Source: an uncultured Blastocatellia bacterium (GTDB taxonomy: Bacteria > Acidobacteriota > Blastocatellia > HR10). Taken from it: DNA of 64,000 nt. The DNA lies in contig CALHAI010000005.1 of assembly GCA_937934295.1 (NCBI GenBank), positions 1 through 64,000 on the forward strand. Reading direction: 5' to 3'. Positions 55,071 through 63,527 of the stretch are shown piece after piece; positions within the stretch are counted from its first letter, which is position 1, and each line of letters begins with the position of its first letter. The position numbers were made by a program, and so were the translations under genes. The notes below the pieces were generated by a model. It did not search any database. It was given only the letters and a program-made list of their open reading frames with translations, and was not told the origin of the DNA.

Positions 55071-55292
55071 TTAGGCAAGAGGCTTCTTCTTGAGCGCGCC
55101 GCAGCCGTGGCAGACCTGGGAGAGCCTCGTTCGGTGTGTGGGGAACTCGATCACCTTGCCGCCGGCACTCTCAACCTTGCGGCGGACGAACGACGGTGTG
55201 CGCTCAAACCCGCTTTTGTTACCCGATGTATTCACGGTTGTTCGACTTGTACACGTACCGCGGCATGAAAAACTATACCATCCCGCTTCCAA
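55071..55292 (-). pseudogene. TnpB C-terminal remnant (IS200/IS605)
   Basis: The minus frame contains KVESAGGKVIEFPTHRTRLS and QVCHGCGALKKKPLA, the zinc-finger region near the end of TnpB nucleases. A normal TnpB would continue with a W-H-x-C-x-C-G segment and further residues, but a TAA follows directly. Upstream the match fades within ~20 residues, so most of the gene, including the catalytic RuvC part, is missing. It lies between the catabolic cluster and hppA. Confidence 0.85.
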
Positions 55293-55401
55293 CCACTCAA
55301 AACTGACTGCCTTATCCCCGTGGCCGCAAGGGGAGCTATCTTGCGGCGGCCCATTTTAAGCGCTCACAGCACCGTGCTGATCTTGAAAAGAGGAGGTACA
55401 T

Positions 55402-55440
55402 ATGCTAGCCTTTCACGCCCTATCAACATTAGGAGGTTAG
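55402..55440 (+). CDS. Possible 12-residue leader peptide before hppA
   Basis: An ATG with a very strong ribosome-binding site (AGAGGAGG five bases upstream) opens a 12-codon frame [12 protein letters not shown] that ends in TAG at 55438-55440, nine bases before the hppA start. Its stop codon region contains the AGGAGG of hppA, so translating the leader could control hppA. It is too short to prove by coding statistics. Confidence 0.4.
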   Translation: MLAFHALSTLGG

Positions 55441-55448
55441 GCGATCGT

Positions 55449-57497
55449 ATGTTCGAGCCGACGAGTGTCATGATCGTCGCGGCCCTCTTGGGCCTGATGG
55501 GATTGGGCTTTGCCGCGCTCACATACGTGCAGGTCATCCGGCAACCGGCCGGAGAAGGCGTGATGATCGAAATCTCCAATGCCATCCACGAGGGGGCAAT
55601 GGTCTTCCTGAAGCGGGAGTACAAGATCCTCTCGATTTTCATCCTCGTGGTGGCGATGGCCATCTTCTTCGGTCTCCCGGAGGGGAACAAGACGGCACTC
55701 TCGTTCGTCTTCGGGGCGCTCTGTTCACTTCTGGCTGGTTTCTTCGGCATGAAGGCGGCCACGCGAGCGAACGTGCGCACGGCTGAAGCCGCTCGCCGAG
55801 CCGGACAACGCGCGGCACTCATGGTGGCTTTCAGTGGAGGCGCCGTCATGGGCATGTCCGTGGCGAGTCTTGGGTTGGTGGGCACGGGCCTTCTGCTCTA
55901 CATCTACACGCAACTTCTCGGCTTCCCCCCGGATAAAACGGCGATGATCATCAGTGGCTTCGCCATGGGTGCCAGCTCCATCGCCCTCTTCGCTCGCGTC
56001 GGCGGTGGCATTTACACGAAGACGGCCGATGTCGGAGCGGATCTGGTTGGGAAAGTCGAGGCCGGCATTCCCGAAGACGATCCGCGCAACCCGGCGACGA
56101 TTGCCGATAACGTGGGGGATAATGTGGGTGATGTCGCGGGCATGGGCGCTGACCTCTTTGAATCCTACGTCGGTTCGATCATCGCGACGATCACGATTGC
56201 GGCGACGACGCCGCTGCCGGGAGATCGGGTGCCGTGGATGGTCCTGCCGCTTCTTGTGGCCGCGATCGGGACGGCGAGTTCGCTGCTCAGCCTTCTGCTG
56301 GTTCGCCTTCTCAAGAGAGCCGATCCGGCGACCGTGCTCAGAACGGCGACGGCTTTGGCGGCGTTTTTGATGCTCGCGGGATCGTTGATAGCCGTCGTGC
56401 TGCTTGATTTGGACTTACCCGAGAGCCCCGTCTACTATGGGCCCTTCTGGGCCCTTGCCAGTGGGACGTGTGTCGGCTTGCTCATCGGATACATCACGGA
56501 ATATTACACGGCGAAGAAGCCGATTCTCGAGATCGCTCGCGCGGCGACGACTGGTGCGGCGACGAATATCATCACGGGTCTGGCCGTCGGGATGAAATCC
56601 ACGATATTGCCTGTTCTGGGAATCTGCCTCGCCGTTTTGCTCTCCTATACAGTCGCGGGGCTGTATGGGATTGGCATCTCGGCTGTCGGCATGTTGGCGA
56701 CGATCGGCTTGGTGATGTCCGTGGATGCGTATGGGCCGATCGCTGATAATGCAGGGGGGATTTCGGAGATGAGTCGTTTGGGTGCGGACGTGCGTCGGAT
56801 CACTGATGGGTTAGATGCGCTGGGGAACACGACGGCGGCCGTCGGCAAGGGTTTCGCCATCGGATCGGCGGCGCTGACGGCGTTGGCACTCTTTTCGGCC
56901 TATAAGAGCGCGGCGAGAATCCCCATGATTGATCTGACGAACGCCTATGTCGTCATCGGCCTCTTCATCGGGGGGATTGTGCCCTTCTTCATCGCTGCTT
57001 CGACGATGGCCTCGGTCGGGCGCGCCGCTTTCAAGATGGTGGAAGAGGTGCGCCGCCAATTCCGCGAGATCAAGGGACTCATGGAGGGACGCGCCAAGCC
57101 CGATACGGCCCGCTGCATTGACATCTCCACGCTCGCTGCCTTGAGGGAGATGATCACGCCGGGGTTGGTGGCCGTTCTGACCCCCGTCCTCGTGGGATTC
57201 ATCTTTGGGAAAGAAGCGCTTGGTGGGACATTGGCCGGAGCGATAGTGAGCGGCGTGATGCTGGCTCTTTTGATGGCGAATGCTGGAGGAGCATGGGACA
57301 ACGCCAAGAAACACATCGAGAAGGGCGAATTCGGCGGGAAAGGGAGCGACGCGCATAAGGCGGCCGTCGTCGGCGATACCGTGGGAGATCCGTTCAAAGA
57401 CACGGCCGGTCCCTCGATGAACATCCTCATCAAGCTCATGTCGGTCGTCAGCCTCATCATCGCTCCTGTCCTCGGCACCGGGCTCTTCGCGCAGTAA
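55449..57497 (+). CDS. hppA: Membrane-bound ion-pumping pyrophosphatase
   Basis: This ~682-residue polytopic protein is a membrane pyrophosphatase. The substrate-binding segments [40 protein letters not shown] and the C-terminal [16 protein letters not shown] are intact. [10 protein letters not shown] has Ala where K+-independent enzymes have Lys, so this should be the K+-dependent type; sequence by eye cannot tell H+ from Na+ pumping. ATG 55449 with AGGAGG at 55432-55437 is chosen. The pyrophosphate released by the CoA ligases and adenylating enzymes of the neighbouring cluster would be a substrate, but this is a general housekeeping enzyme. Confidence 0.97.
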   Translation: MFEPTSVMIVAALLGLMGLGFAALTYVQVIRQPAGEGVMIEISNAIHEGAMVFLKREYKILSIFILVVAMAIFFGLPEGNKTALSFVFGALCSLLAGFFGMKAATRANVRTAEAARRAGQRAALMVAFSGGAVMGMSVASLGLVGTGLLLYIYTQLLGFPPDKTAMIISGFAMGASSIALFARVGGGIYTKTADVGADLVGKVEAGIPEDDPRNPATIADNVGDNVGDVAGMGADLFESYVGSIIATITIAATTPLPGDRVPWMVLPLLVAAIGTASSLLSLLLVRLLKRADPATVLRTATALAAFLMLAGSLIAVVLLDLDLPESPVYYGPFWALASGTCVGLLIGYITEYYTAKKPILEIARAATTGAATNIITGLAVGMKSTILPVLGICLAVLLSYTVAGLYGIGISAVGMLATIGLVMSVDAYGPIADNAGGISEMSRLGADVRRITDGLDALGNTTAAVGKGFAIGSAALTALALFSAYKSAARIPMIDLTNAYVVIGLFIGGIVPFFIAASTMASVGRAAFKMVEEVRRQFREIKGLMEGRAKPDTARCIDISTLAALREMITPGLVAVLTPVLVGFIFGKEALGGTLAGAIVSGVMLALLMANAGGAWDNAKKHIEKGEFGGKGSDAHKAAVVGDTVGDPFKDTAGPSMNILIKLMSVVSLIIAPVLGTGLFAQ

Positions 57498-57546
57498 AGA
57501 AGCGGCACGTGGATCTTACGAACTAGACATAAGGAGGAATTCGCGT

Positions 57547-57579
57547 ATGCTAAACCGGCGAAAGGGGGCGGACCGATGA
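57547..57579 (+). CDS. Possible 10-residue coupling ORF before the 3D-domain gene
   Basis: An ATG behind TAAGGAGG opens [10 protein letters not shown], whose stop codon overlaps the start of the next gene as ATGA. Like the mini-ORF before hppA it begins ATG-CTA. Translational coupling is the likely purpose if it is real. Confidence 0.35.
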   Translation: MLNRRKGADR

Positions 57580-58076
57580 GCCGAGGTGGCGCTCGCGGCG
57601 CAGCATGCGGCTGGGCGAGCGCGCCGCTGCTCTTCTGGGTGCTTCTGGCTGTAGTCTCGGCACACGCTTACTTTTCAGCTCGAGCGTTGAAGGACGAGGC
57701 CGAGAAGGCGGCTCCGGAAGTCTCCTTAACGGCTTCGCCAGAAGAAAAGGTGCCCCCGCTGGACCTCGAGCGTCTTCCGGCGCTCACGTTTCTCGCCACT
57801 GCATATTCGCTGCCGGGACAGACGGCCTCGGGAGAAACCGTTCGCGTGGGGATCGTCGCCGCCGATCCAGAGATCCTTCCGATCGGCTCGATCATTCATC
57901 TCTCGGCTGGCCGCTATTCTGGGATCTACACGGTGCTGGACACGGGATTGAACATTCGCGGGCGCATGCTCGACATTTGGATGCCGACGGTCGAAGAAGC
58001 GCGCGCCTTCGGTGTGCGGCGCGTGAAGGTGCGCATCCTCCGATGGGGAGGGAAGTCCTCAGCTCCTCGCCGATGA
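57576..58076 (+). CDS. 3D (Asp-Asp-Asp) domain protein, membrane-anchored
   Basis: This 166-residue protein has an N-terminal helix ([17 protein letters not shown], ~18-34) acting as signal or anchor, then a 3D domain (~residues 67-158): [42 protein letters not shown]. The three Asp residues of the domain are present. MltA- and YabE-type cell-wall enzymes and small 3D proteins share this double-psi barrel, so peptidoglycan binding or cleavage in the periplasm is likely. It follows hppA by 78 bases. Confidence 0.88.
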   Translation: MSRGGARGAACGWASAPLLFWVLLAVVSAHAYFSARALKDEAEKAAPEVSLTASPEEKVPPLDLERLPALTFLATAYSLPGQTASGETVRVGIVAADPEILPIGSIIHLSAGRYSGIYTVLDTGLNIRGRMLDIWMPTVEEARAFGVRRVKVRILRWGGKSSAPRR

Positions 58077-58084
58077 ACGCCCGT

Positions 58085-60166
58085 TCAGTCCAAGTTTCCA
58101 TCCACGCGATAGCGATTTCGCCATTCAGCCAGAAGACCGCGATTCCACATCGAGAGGCGACCGAAGGTCTGCACGCCGAGCGCCAGGCCATCGAGTCGCG
58201 AGCCGTGACAATGTGGACATTGCCGATGTAGACCTCGCGCGCAGCGTCCGCACTCCATGCAGAGCGTGAACTCCGGTGCCGGCAGAATACCCGCCGAATG
58301 CGTCTGGAAGAATCCACGAGAGATGAGCGCCGCCAGTGGCTCTACTGCCGTCGTATCCTCTCCCAACCAGATGGGCGTTATGGCGCCAAACGGTCCGAAG
58401 TCGTGAAGCAATCCCTCAATGCGCACGCGCTCGAAGGCGCGCACGGCAGCTTGCGGGAGCACCTTGAAGGGCCGACTGTAGTACACCTCGCCTCGCTCCG
58501 CATCCCCGGAGACCGTCTCGGCGGCACGTGCGGCGAACGGAGATCGCACATCCAGGCGCGCCAACCGAGTGGCGGCCACCTCATCCGTCGAATCCGCCAC
58601 GACGAACCGAACCTTATACTTAGCGCTCAAGCGCCCGGCCTCTCGCACTAAGTGCGCCGTGATGCGCAGGGCCATCTCCACGGCTTGATCGGACTCATGC
58701 AGATGCTTCCCCGTGAGCAACCACACCGCTTCGTCTAACCCGAAGGGACAAATGAGATGCGTCGTCCATGTGAGTTTGAGGAACGTCATCTCCGCATGGC
58801 GCAGGGTCAGAAGAGCGAGCGGTCCCACTTCGCCCAACGCCATCAGTTTCTCCAGGAAGATGCGCTTCTCCAAATGCGCTTGCGCCACCACTTCCATCAG
58901 GTCGGTGAGCTGCTCGAAGAAGGCGAGCACATCGCCTTCGACGCGATATCCGATGCGAGGGAGATTCACGGCGATCGCCTGAAGTACAGCCGTGCGCCAT
59001 CGCCAGGTCTCGGCGCGCTCGTGGCTGGCCTCGAAGGGGACGCCGAACCGCGAGAAGAAGCTCCGCGTCTCATCCCGATCGAAGACGATGCGCACGCCCC
59101 CGCGCTGCGCGATGACGTCGCACAAGAGATCGAGGAACTCGCGATAGCCCTCGATCGTCGCGAAACGATCCGTCAGGTGCAGGACAAGACGCGGCGTGAG
59201 AAAGGGACGGCCCTCAGCATCCCCCTCCCGATAGACCTCCAGGAGCTGGCGCAAGAAACGACGGGCGACCTCCCCATAGGCCGCGTACGGTTGGCCGGTC
59301 TCCTCGCCCTGAGGTCCCAGCGCCGGGCGCGCCGCCAGATATGCCGGCACGTCCCAATCCAGATGCACATCGCATGCGAGGACTTGCCCCCCTCGCGCGA
59401 CGGCCGGGGCCGACAGCTCGAACAGGAGCGCTTGCGCCAACTGGCGCAGATCGCGATCCTCGGCGTCTCTCACATACGGCGCGAGCGCTACGTTGAGACT
59501 ATCCCAGACGACGGGCCCCGCTAAATAACCGTGGAGCGCGGCCGAGAACTTCACCAGATGTGCGAGCAAGACTTCGGGGTGTCGCGCCGGACGCGCGCTG
59601 GCGAACCCATGCGGGAGCGCGATCCCGTAGCGCTTGAGATAATCCACCGAGCTGGCAAGCAGAGCAGGACGATCCACCGCGCCGATGTTCTGGAGATGGA
59701 TCATCCCTGTCAGATGGGCGTCCGCGACCATGTCGGAGAAGACTTCTCGAATCGCGTATTCCCGCTTGATGGCTTCGGCCAGGAGGAGGCTCGTCCCCTC
59801 CGGTCCATGCGGCGGCGCCTCGTGCTCGCGCGCGCCCTGTCGAATGATCCGATCGGCATCGTAGAGCGGAACGCCCAAGCGCGAATGCGCGCGGTGCGCC
59901 GCCTCCAGATTGTGCTCCAGAAGCTTCACGTTCACCAATTCGCGGATGAGCGAAGAACTGAGCGTGCGCACGCCCGCGCGCGCGATCGCCTCTTTGACTT
60001 CCAGACTGATCTGCGTCGCCAGCTCAACATCCACGCGCGCTTCTCGAACCAACGCCTCCACGATGTGCTGCGGGTCGAAGCGCACGACTTGCTCATCCGA
60101 GCGGCGAACGTACATCTCCGGTTCCGAACCCGCTTCGTCCTGTGACCACGCCTCTTCCCTCTCCAT
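58085..60166 (-). CDS. Anaerobic ribonucleotide reductase-like protein with ATP cone, divergent
   Basis: This ~693-residue protein begins with an ATP-cone regulatory domain (VRRSDEQVVRFDPQHIVEAL, ~residues 18-105) followed by a class III ribonucleotide reductase-like domain (DAHLTGMIHLQNIG, AALHGYLAGPVVWDSLNVALA, ARGGQVLACDVHLDWDVP). Near the C-terminus CMECGRC and CPHCHG match the Zn site. The active-site Cys expected after HxxD...RP is missing (RPALLA), and the RVxGY glycyl-radical motif reads VQTFGRLSMWN. No NrdG activase gene lies nearby. It may be a divergent NrdD or an NrdD-derived protein with another role. ATG 60166 has GGGAG before it. Confidence 0.75.
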   Translation of the reverse strand: MEREEAWSQDEAGSEPEMYVRRSDEQVVRFDPQHIVEALVREARVDVELATQISLEVKEAIARAGVRTLSSSLIRELVNVKLLEHNLEAAHRAHSRLGVPLYDADRIIRQGAREHEAPPHGPEGTSLLLAEAIKREYAIREVFSDMVADAHLTGMIHLQNIGAVDRPALLASSVDYLKRYGIALPHGFASARPARHPEVLLAHLVKFSAALHGYLAGPVVWDSLNVALAPYVRDAEDRDLRQLAQALLFELSAPAVARGGQVLACDVHLDWDVPAYLAARPALGPQGEETGQPYAAYGEVARRFLRQLLEVYREGDAEGRPFLTPRLVLHLTDRFATIEGYREFLDLLCDVIAQRGGVRIVFDRDETRSFFSRFGVPFEASHERAETWRWRTAVLQAIAVNLPRIGYRVEGDVLAFFEQLTDLMEVVAQAHLEKRIFLEKLMALGEVGPLALLTLRHAEMTFLKLTWTTHLICPFGLDEAVWLLTGKHLHESDQAVEMALRITAHLVREAGRLSAKYKVRFVVADSTDEVAATRLARLDVRSPFAARAAETVSGDAERGEVYYSRPFKVLPQAAVRAFERVRIEGLLHDFGPFGAITPIWLGEDTTAVEPLAALISRGFFQTHSAGILPAPEFTLCMECGRCARGLHRQCPHCHGSRLDGLALGVQTFGRLSMWNRGLLAEWRNRYRVDGNLD

Positions 60167-60238
60167 ATCTCCCACCACCGGCGGATGATAGCCGCGACGT
60201 TCCCTCCTTTTGGCCGTTCATGCTAGCTTAAAATCCCC

Positions 60239-60267
60239 TTCGATTCAAGGCCTCCCCCGACTATAAT
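60239..60267 (+). promoter_or_regulatory. Putative gltX promoter
   Basis: A perfect TATAAT lies at 60262-60267 with a weak -35 (TTCGAT) 17 bases upstream. A CCGCTC-GCGA-GAGCGG hairpin with a GNRA loop at 60299-60314 sits in the leader just before the start codon region. Confidence 0.55.
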
Positions 60268-60333
60268 AAGCCCGAGGGACGAAGAGAGCATTCGAGTTCC
60301 GCTCGCGAGAGCGGGGATGTGGAGCAGGCGAGC

Positions 60334-61854
60334 ATGACCGTGCGGGTACGCTTCGCACCGAGTCCGACGGGAGAGCTCCACGTCGGGAACGTGCGGACGG
60401 CACTCTATAACTGGCTCTTCGCGCGACAACACGGCGGCCGCTTCATCCTGCGCATTGAGGATACGGATGTGGAGCGCTCGCGCCGGGAGTACGAGGAGCA
60501 CATTCTGGAAGACTTGCGCTGGCTCGGCCTGGATTGGGATGAAGGCCCGGATGTCGGCGGAGATTTTGGCCCATATCGGCAGAGCGAACGCCTGGCGCTC
60601 TACCAGGAATACGCCCGACGGTTGCTCGACGCGGGATGGGCTTATCGGTGCTTCTGCACGGAAGAGGAGTTGGAACGAGAACGCGAACGCGCGCGAGCGG
60701 AGAACCGTCCGTATCGTTACGGGGGACGTTGTCGGCATCTCTCCGACTCGGAAGCGCGCGAGCGAGCGGGAGCGGGAGAGCCCCACACGTTGCGCTTTCG
60801 CGTGCGCTCGGGGCCTATCCTCTGGGAGGATGTCGTACGCGGTCCCGTGCGATGGGACGCTGAGGTCATCGGTGATTTCGTCATCGTGAAATCCGACGGT
60901 TGGCCCGTCTACAATTTCGCCGTTGTCGTGGATGATCTGCTCATGCGCATCACGCATGTGATCCGCGGCGATGGGCATCTACCGAACACCCCACGACAGC
61001 TTCTGCTCTATGAAGCGTTGGGGGCTACGCCGCCGGTCTTCGCACATCTATCGACGATCCTCGGTGCTGACGGGACGAAGCTCTCCAAGCGACATGGCGC
61101 GACGGCGCTCCGCGAATTCCGCGAACAGGGGTACGTGCCCGAAGCCCTCTTCAATTTCCTCGCCTTACTTGGTTGGGCGCCTCCGCAAGAGGTCGGCGAG
61201 ATCCTCTCCTGCGAGCAGCTCCTGGAGCTGTTCGCGCTGGAGAACGTCTCCAAGGCGCCGGCGATCTTCGATCTGCAGAAGCTCCAGTGGATGAATCGCG
61301 CGTATCTGAAGGCGAAACCGCTCGATGAGCTGGTGACGGCCATCCTGCCCTATCTGCAGCAGGCGGGACGCCTCCCCACATCCGTGGATGCGGCGATCCG
61401 GGAATGGCTCCGTCGCGTCGTGGATGCCGTGCTCACCCATCTGGATCACCTCTCGCAGATCGTCGAGGAGACGCGGATCATCTTCGAGTACGATCTCTCG
61501 GCCGCGCTCGCGTACCCAGAGGTTCACGAAGTCGTAGAGGATCCGGGCGCCCTCGACGTCCTCGCGCGATTAGTTGAGGAACTGGCCGACGTCCCCGAGA
61601 TCACGACCGAGACCTTTCGCGCGGCGGCTGCTCGCGTCCGCGAACAGACGGGGCGCAAAGGGCGTGCCCTCTTTCACCCGATTCGGATCGCGCTCACCGG
61701 CCGTCCCTCGGGACCGGAGTTGGACAAGCTCGTCCCGATCTATGAGATCGGGGCGACGCTCGCTCTCCCACATCCGATCCCTTCGGTGCGCGAACGGCTT
61801 CGAATGTTCCTGACGTGGGCCGAGCGCGTGCGCGCGGAATCGCCCTCGCGCTGA
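60334..61854 (+). CDS. gltX: Glutamyl-tRNA synthetase
   Basis: This ~506-residue class I synthetase charges tRNA-Glu. FAPSPTGELHVGN holds the HIGH-type motif, IEDTDVERSR follows, and KLSKRHGATAL is the KMSKS-type loop. The C-terminal helical anticodon-binding domain completes the usual length. ATG 60334 begins VRVRFAPSPTG; GTG 60319 is an alternative. A membrane-protein gene follows within six bases. Confidence 0.97.
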   Translation: MTVRVRFAPSPTGELHVGNVRTALYNWLFARQHGGRFILRIEDTDVERSRREYEEHILEDLRWLGLDWDEGPDVGGDFGPYRQSERLALYQEYARRLLDAGWAYRCFCTEEELERERERARAENRPYRYGGRCRHLSDSEARERAGAGEPHTLRFRVRSGPILWEDVVRGPVRWDAEVIGDFVIVKSDGWPVYNFAVVVDDLLMRITHVIRGDGHLPNTPRQLLLYEALGATPPVFAHLSTILGADGTKLSKRHGATALREFREQGYVPEALFNFLALLGWAPPQEVGEILSCEQLLELFALENVSKAPAIFDLQKLQWMNRAYLKAKPLDELVTAILPYLQQAGRLPTSVDAAIREWLRRVVDAVLTHLDHLSQIVEETRIIFEYDLSAALAYPEVHEVVEDPGALDVLARLVEELADVPEITTETFRAAAARVREQTGRKGRALFHPIRIALTGRPSGPELDKLVPIYEIGATLALPHPIPSVRERLRMFLTWAERVRAESPSR

Positions 61855-61859
61855 CGCCG

Positions 61860-62537
61860 ATGACCGAACGGCTCTTCTACCGAATGAATGCGCTCTTTTG
61901 CCTGGGCGTGGCGGCGAACTTCTTTTGGAGCGCCGAGCTCTGGGATGCGCGCGCATTGGAACGCCTGTCAGAGGAGGATGTGGAACACCTCTTGCGCCAG
62001 CTCGCCGGAGGTGGCCCGCACCTGCTCGCGCTAGTGAGCTATCTGCCCGTTCTGCTCATGATCTCGCTGATGTTCGCCTTCTACCTCTACCTCCATCGTC
62101 GAGCGCGATATCTCTCGCTGCTGGCCTTGCTCTCGGGAACTCTCCTGAGCGGGATTCTCCTGGTTCGTCAAGTGTCCGGGCATCAACTGACTTCGGTCGC
62201 GCTTCGCTTCGTCGCGACGACCGAGTATACGGCGCGACTCGAACTGGTTCAGGAAGCGCGTCGGCTTCTGGATCTGCATCTGTTGCATGGGCTTTTGGTC
62301 AATCGGGCGAGCATCGTCGCGTATGCCCTCTACGGGTTCCTCTTCCAAAAGAGCCGGTATCTCTTGGAAGTCCTCGTCGGCTCTCTCTTCCTGCTGAGCG
62401 CCGTACTGCTTCTGCTCGCGCAGGTGATGGCTTCGGCCGGTGGGCCCCTTGATCGCTCGCCCATCGCGAGCTTCCCGGCCTTCGCCTTCATCCTAGCTGC
62501 CGTCGTGCTCTTCCGCGCTCGAGCGGACGAGGAGTGA
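61860..62537 (+). CDS. Integral membrane protein of unknown function
   Basis: I do not recognise this ~225-residue protein. It has about five hydrophobic segments: residues 10-25, 58-78 (ALVSYLPVLLMISLMFAFYL), 82-100, ~138-158 and two more near the end. No catalytic motif is visible. It starts six bases after the gltX stop and is probably transcribed with it. Confidence 0.75.
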   Translation: MTERLFYRMNALFCLGVAANFFWSAELWDARALERLSEEDVEHLLRQLAGGGPHLLALVSYLPVLLMISLMFAFYLYLHRRARYLSLLALLSGTLLSGILLVRQVSGHQLTSVALRFVATTEYTARLELVQEARRLLDLHLLHGLLVNRASIVAYALYGFLFQKSRYLLEVLVGSLFLLSAVLLLLAQVMASAGGPLDRSPIASFPAFAFILAAVVLFRARADEE

Positions 62538-62538
62538 G

Positions 62539-62558
62539 CCGCGTCCGCGAAGACGCGG
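62539..62558 (+). terminator. Hairpin after the membrane-protein gene
   Basis: CCGCGTC/GACGCGG with the loop CGCGAA follows the stop codon directly. The following bases GGCTTCATT are not a good T tract, so termination is only possible. Confidence 0.35.
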
Positions 62559-62565
62559 GGCTTCA

Positions 62566-62595
62566 TTGACGGATTTCCCAAAGGCCGGGTAAACT
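62566..62595 (+). promoter_or_regulatory. Putative sigma70 promoter for the YtxH gene
   Basis: TTGACG (62566-62571) and TAAACT (62590-62595) are separated by 18 bases, 36 bases before the YtxH start codon. Confidence 0.55.
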
Positions 62596-62630
62596 GAACG
62601 GGTGAATGTCCAACATGCGAGGAGGGCATT

Positions 62631-62969
62631 ATGGCGGAGAATAACGGAGTCAGCCGATTGACCTACTTTCTGATCGGATTCGGTCTGGGGGCGGTCGTCG
62701 CTCTGCTCTTCGCTCCGAAGTCGGGACGCGAGCTGCGGGAAGATATCGCTGAGAAGACGCGACGCGGATTGGAGAAAGCGAGCGAGGCCTATGAGACGGC
62801 GCGGGAGCGCGCGAAGGAGCTGGTGGAGAGCGGGCGCGAGAAAGCGGCCGCGCTCGCCGAAGAAGCCAAGGAGCGCGTGGTCGAGACCCGAGAGCGCCTC
62901 TCGGCGGCCATCGAGGCGGGCCGACAAGCCTATCGCGAGGAGAAGCGCAAAGCGGAAGCCGAAGGATGA
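62631..62969 (+). CDS. YtxH-like membrane-anchored helical protein
   Basis: This 112-residue protein has one N-terminal membrane helix (YFLIGFGLGAVVALLFAP, residues 12-29) followed by PKSGRELRE and a long charged amphipathic helix rich in Ala, Glu, Lys and Arg. This is the YtxH/gas-vesicle-like stress protein pattern. GAGGAGGG precedes ATG 62631. It is followed by another small membrane-anchored coiled-coil protein. Confidence 0.9.
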   Translation: MAENNGVSRLTYFLIGFGLGAVVALLFAPKSGRELREDIAEKTRRGLEKASEAYETARERAKELVESGREKAAALAEEAKERVVETRERLSAAIEAGRQAYREEKRKAEAEG

Positions 62970-62993
62970 GCCCCCGCCAAGGAGAAGCGAACC

Positions 62994-63527
62994 GTGGGAC
63001 ATGCCGTCTTTGAATGGGTGATCGCGATTGCCGTCCTCGTCCTCTTCGCCTCGAACATCATCTTCCTCTGGCGCATCAACGAGACGCTCAAGGCCCTGAT
63101 GGTGAATTCCCAGCAGATGAACGAACGCGTGAACGCCATGCTCAACGAAGCGCACGGCGTCTTGAGCGATGCGCGCGGCGCCATCGCCGCGCTCGTCGGA
63201 GAGGCGCGTCCCGTCGTGCGCGCCATTGCGACGACGGCCAATGAGCTGACGGACATGGTCCATCGGCAGGCGCTCGAAGTGCGCGGACTGCTGCGCGACA
63301 CGGTCCTCATCCTCCGCAACAAGGTCGAGCAGCTCGATGACCTGGTCACGCGCACGACCGAGCGCGTGGATGAGACGACGGCCACCATCCAACGGCAGAT
63401 CCTGGAGCCCGTTCGAGAGATTCACTATCTGACGACGGCCATCCGGCGCGCCGCCGGCGTGCTCTTTGCCGGTCGCCGGAGATCCGTGGATCGGGCGTAT
63501 CACGACGAGGAGTTGTTCATCGGATGA
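62994..63527 (+). CDS. Membrane-anchored coiled-coil protein (DUF948-like)
   Basis: This ~177-residue protein has an N-terminal helix (VIAIAVLVLFASNIIFLW) and a long helical, coiled-coil region with repeated polar heptads (VRGLLRDTVLILRNKVEQLD). It resembles DUF948/YtxG proteins that often follow YtxH. It starts with GTG 62994, and its stop overlaps the ileS start (ATGA). Confidence 0.8.
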   Translation: MGHAVFEWVIAIAVLVLFASNIIFLWRINETLKALMVNSQQMNERVNAMLNEAHGVLSDARGAIAALVGEARPVVRAIATTANELTDMVHRQALEVRGLLRDTVLILRNKVEQLDDLVTRTTERVDETTATIQRQILEPVREIHYLTTAIRRAAGVLFAGRRRSVDRAYHDEELFIG

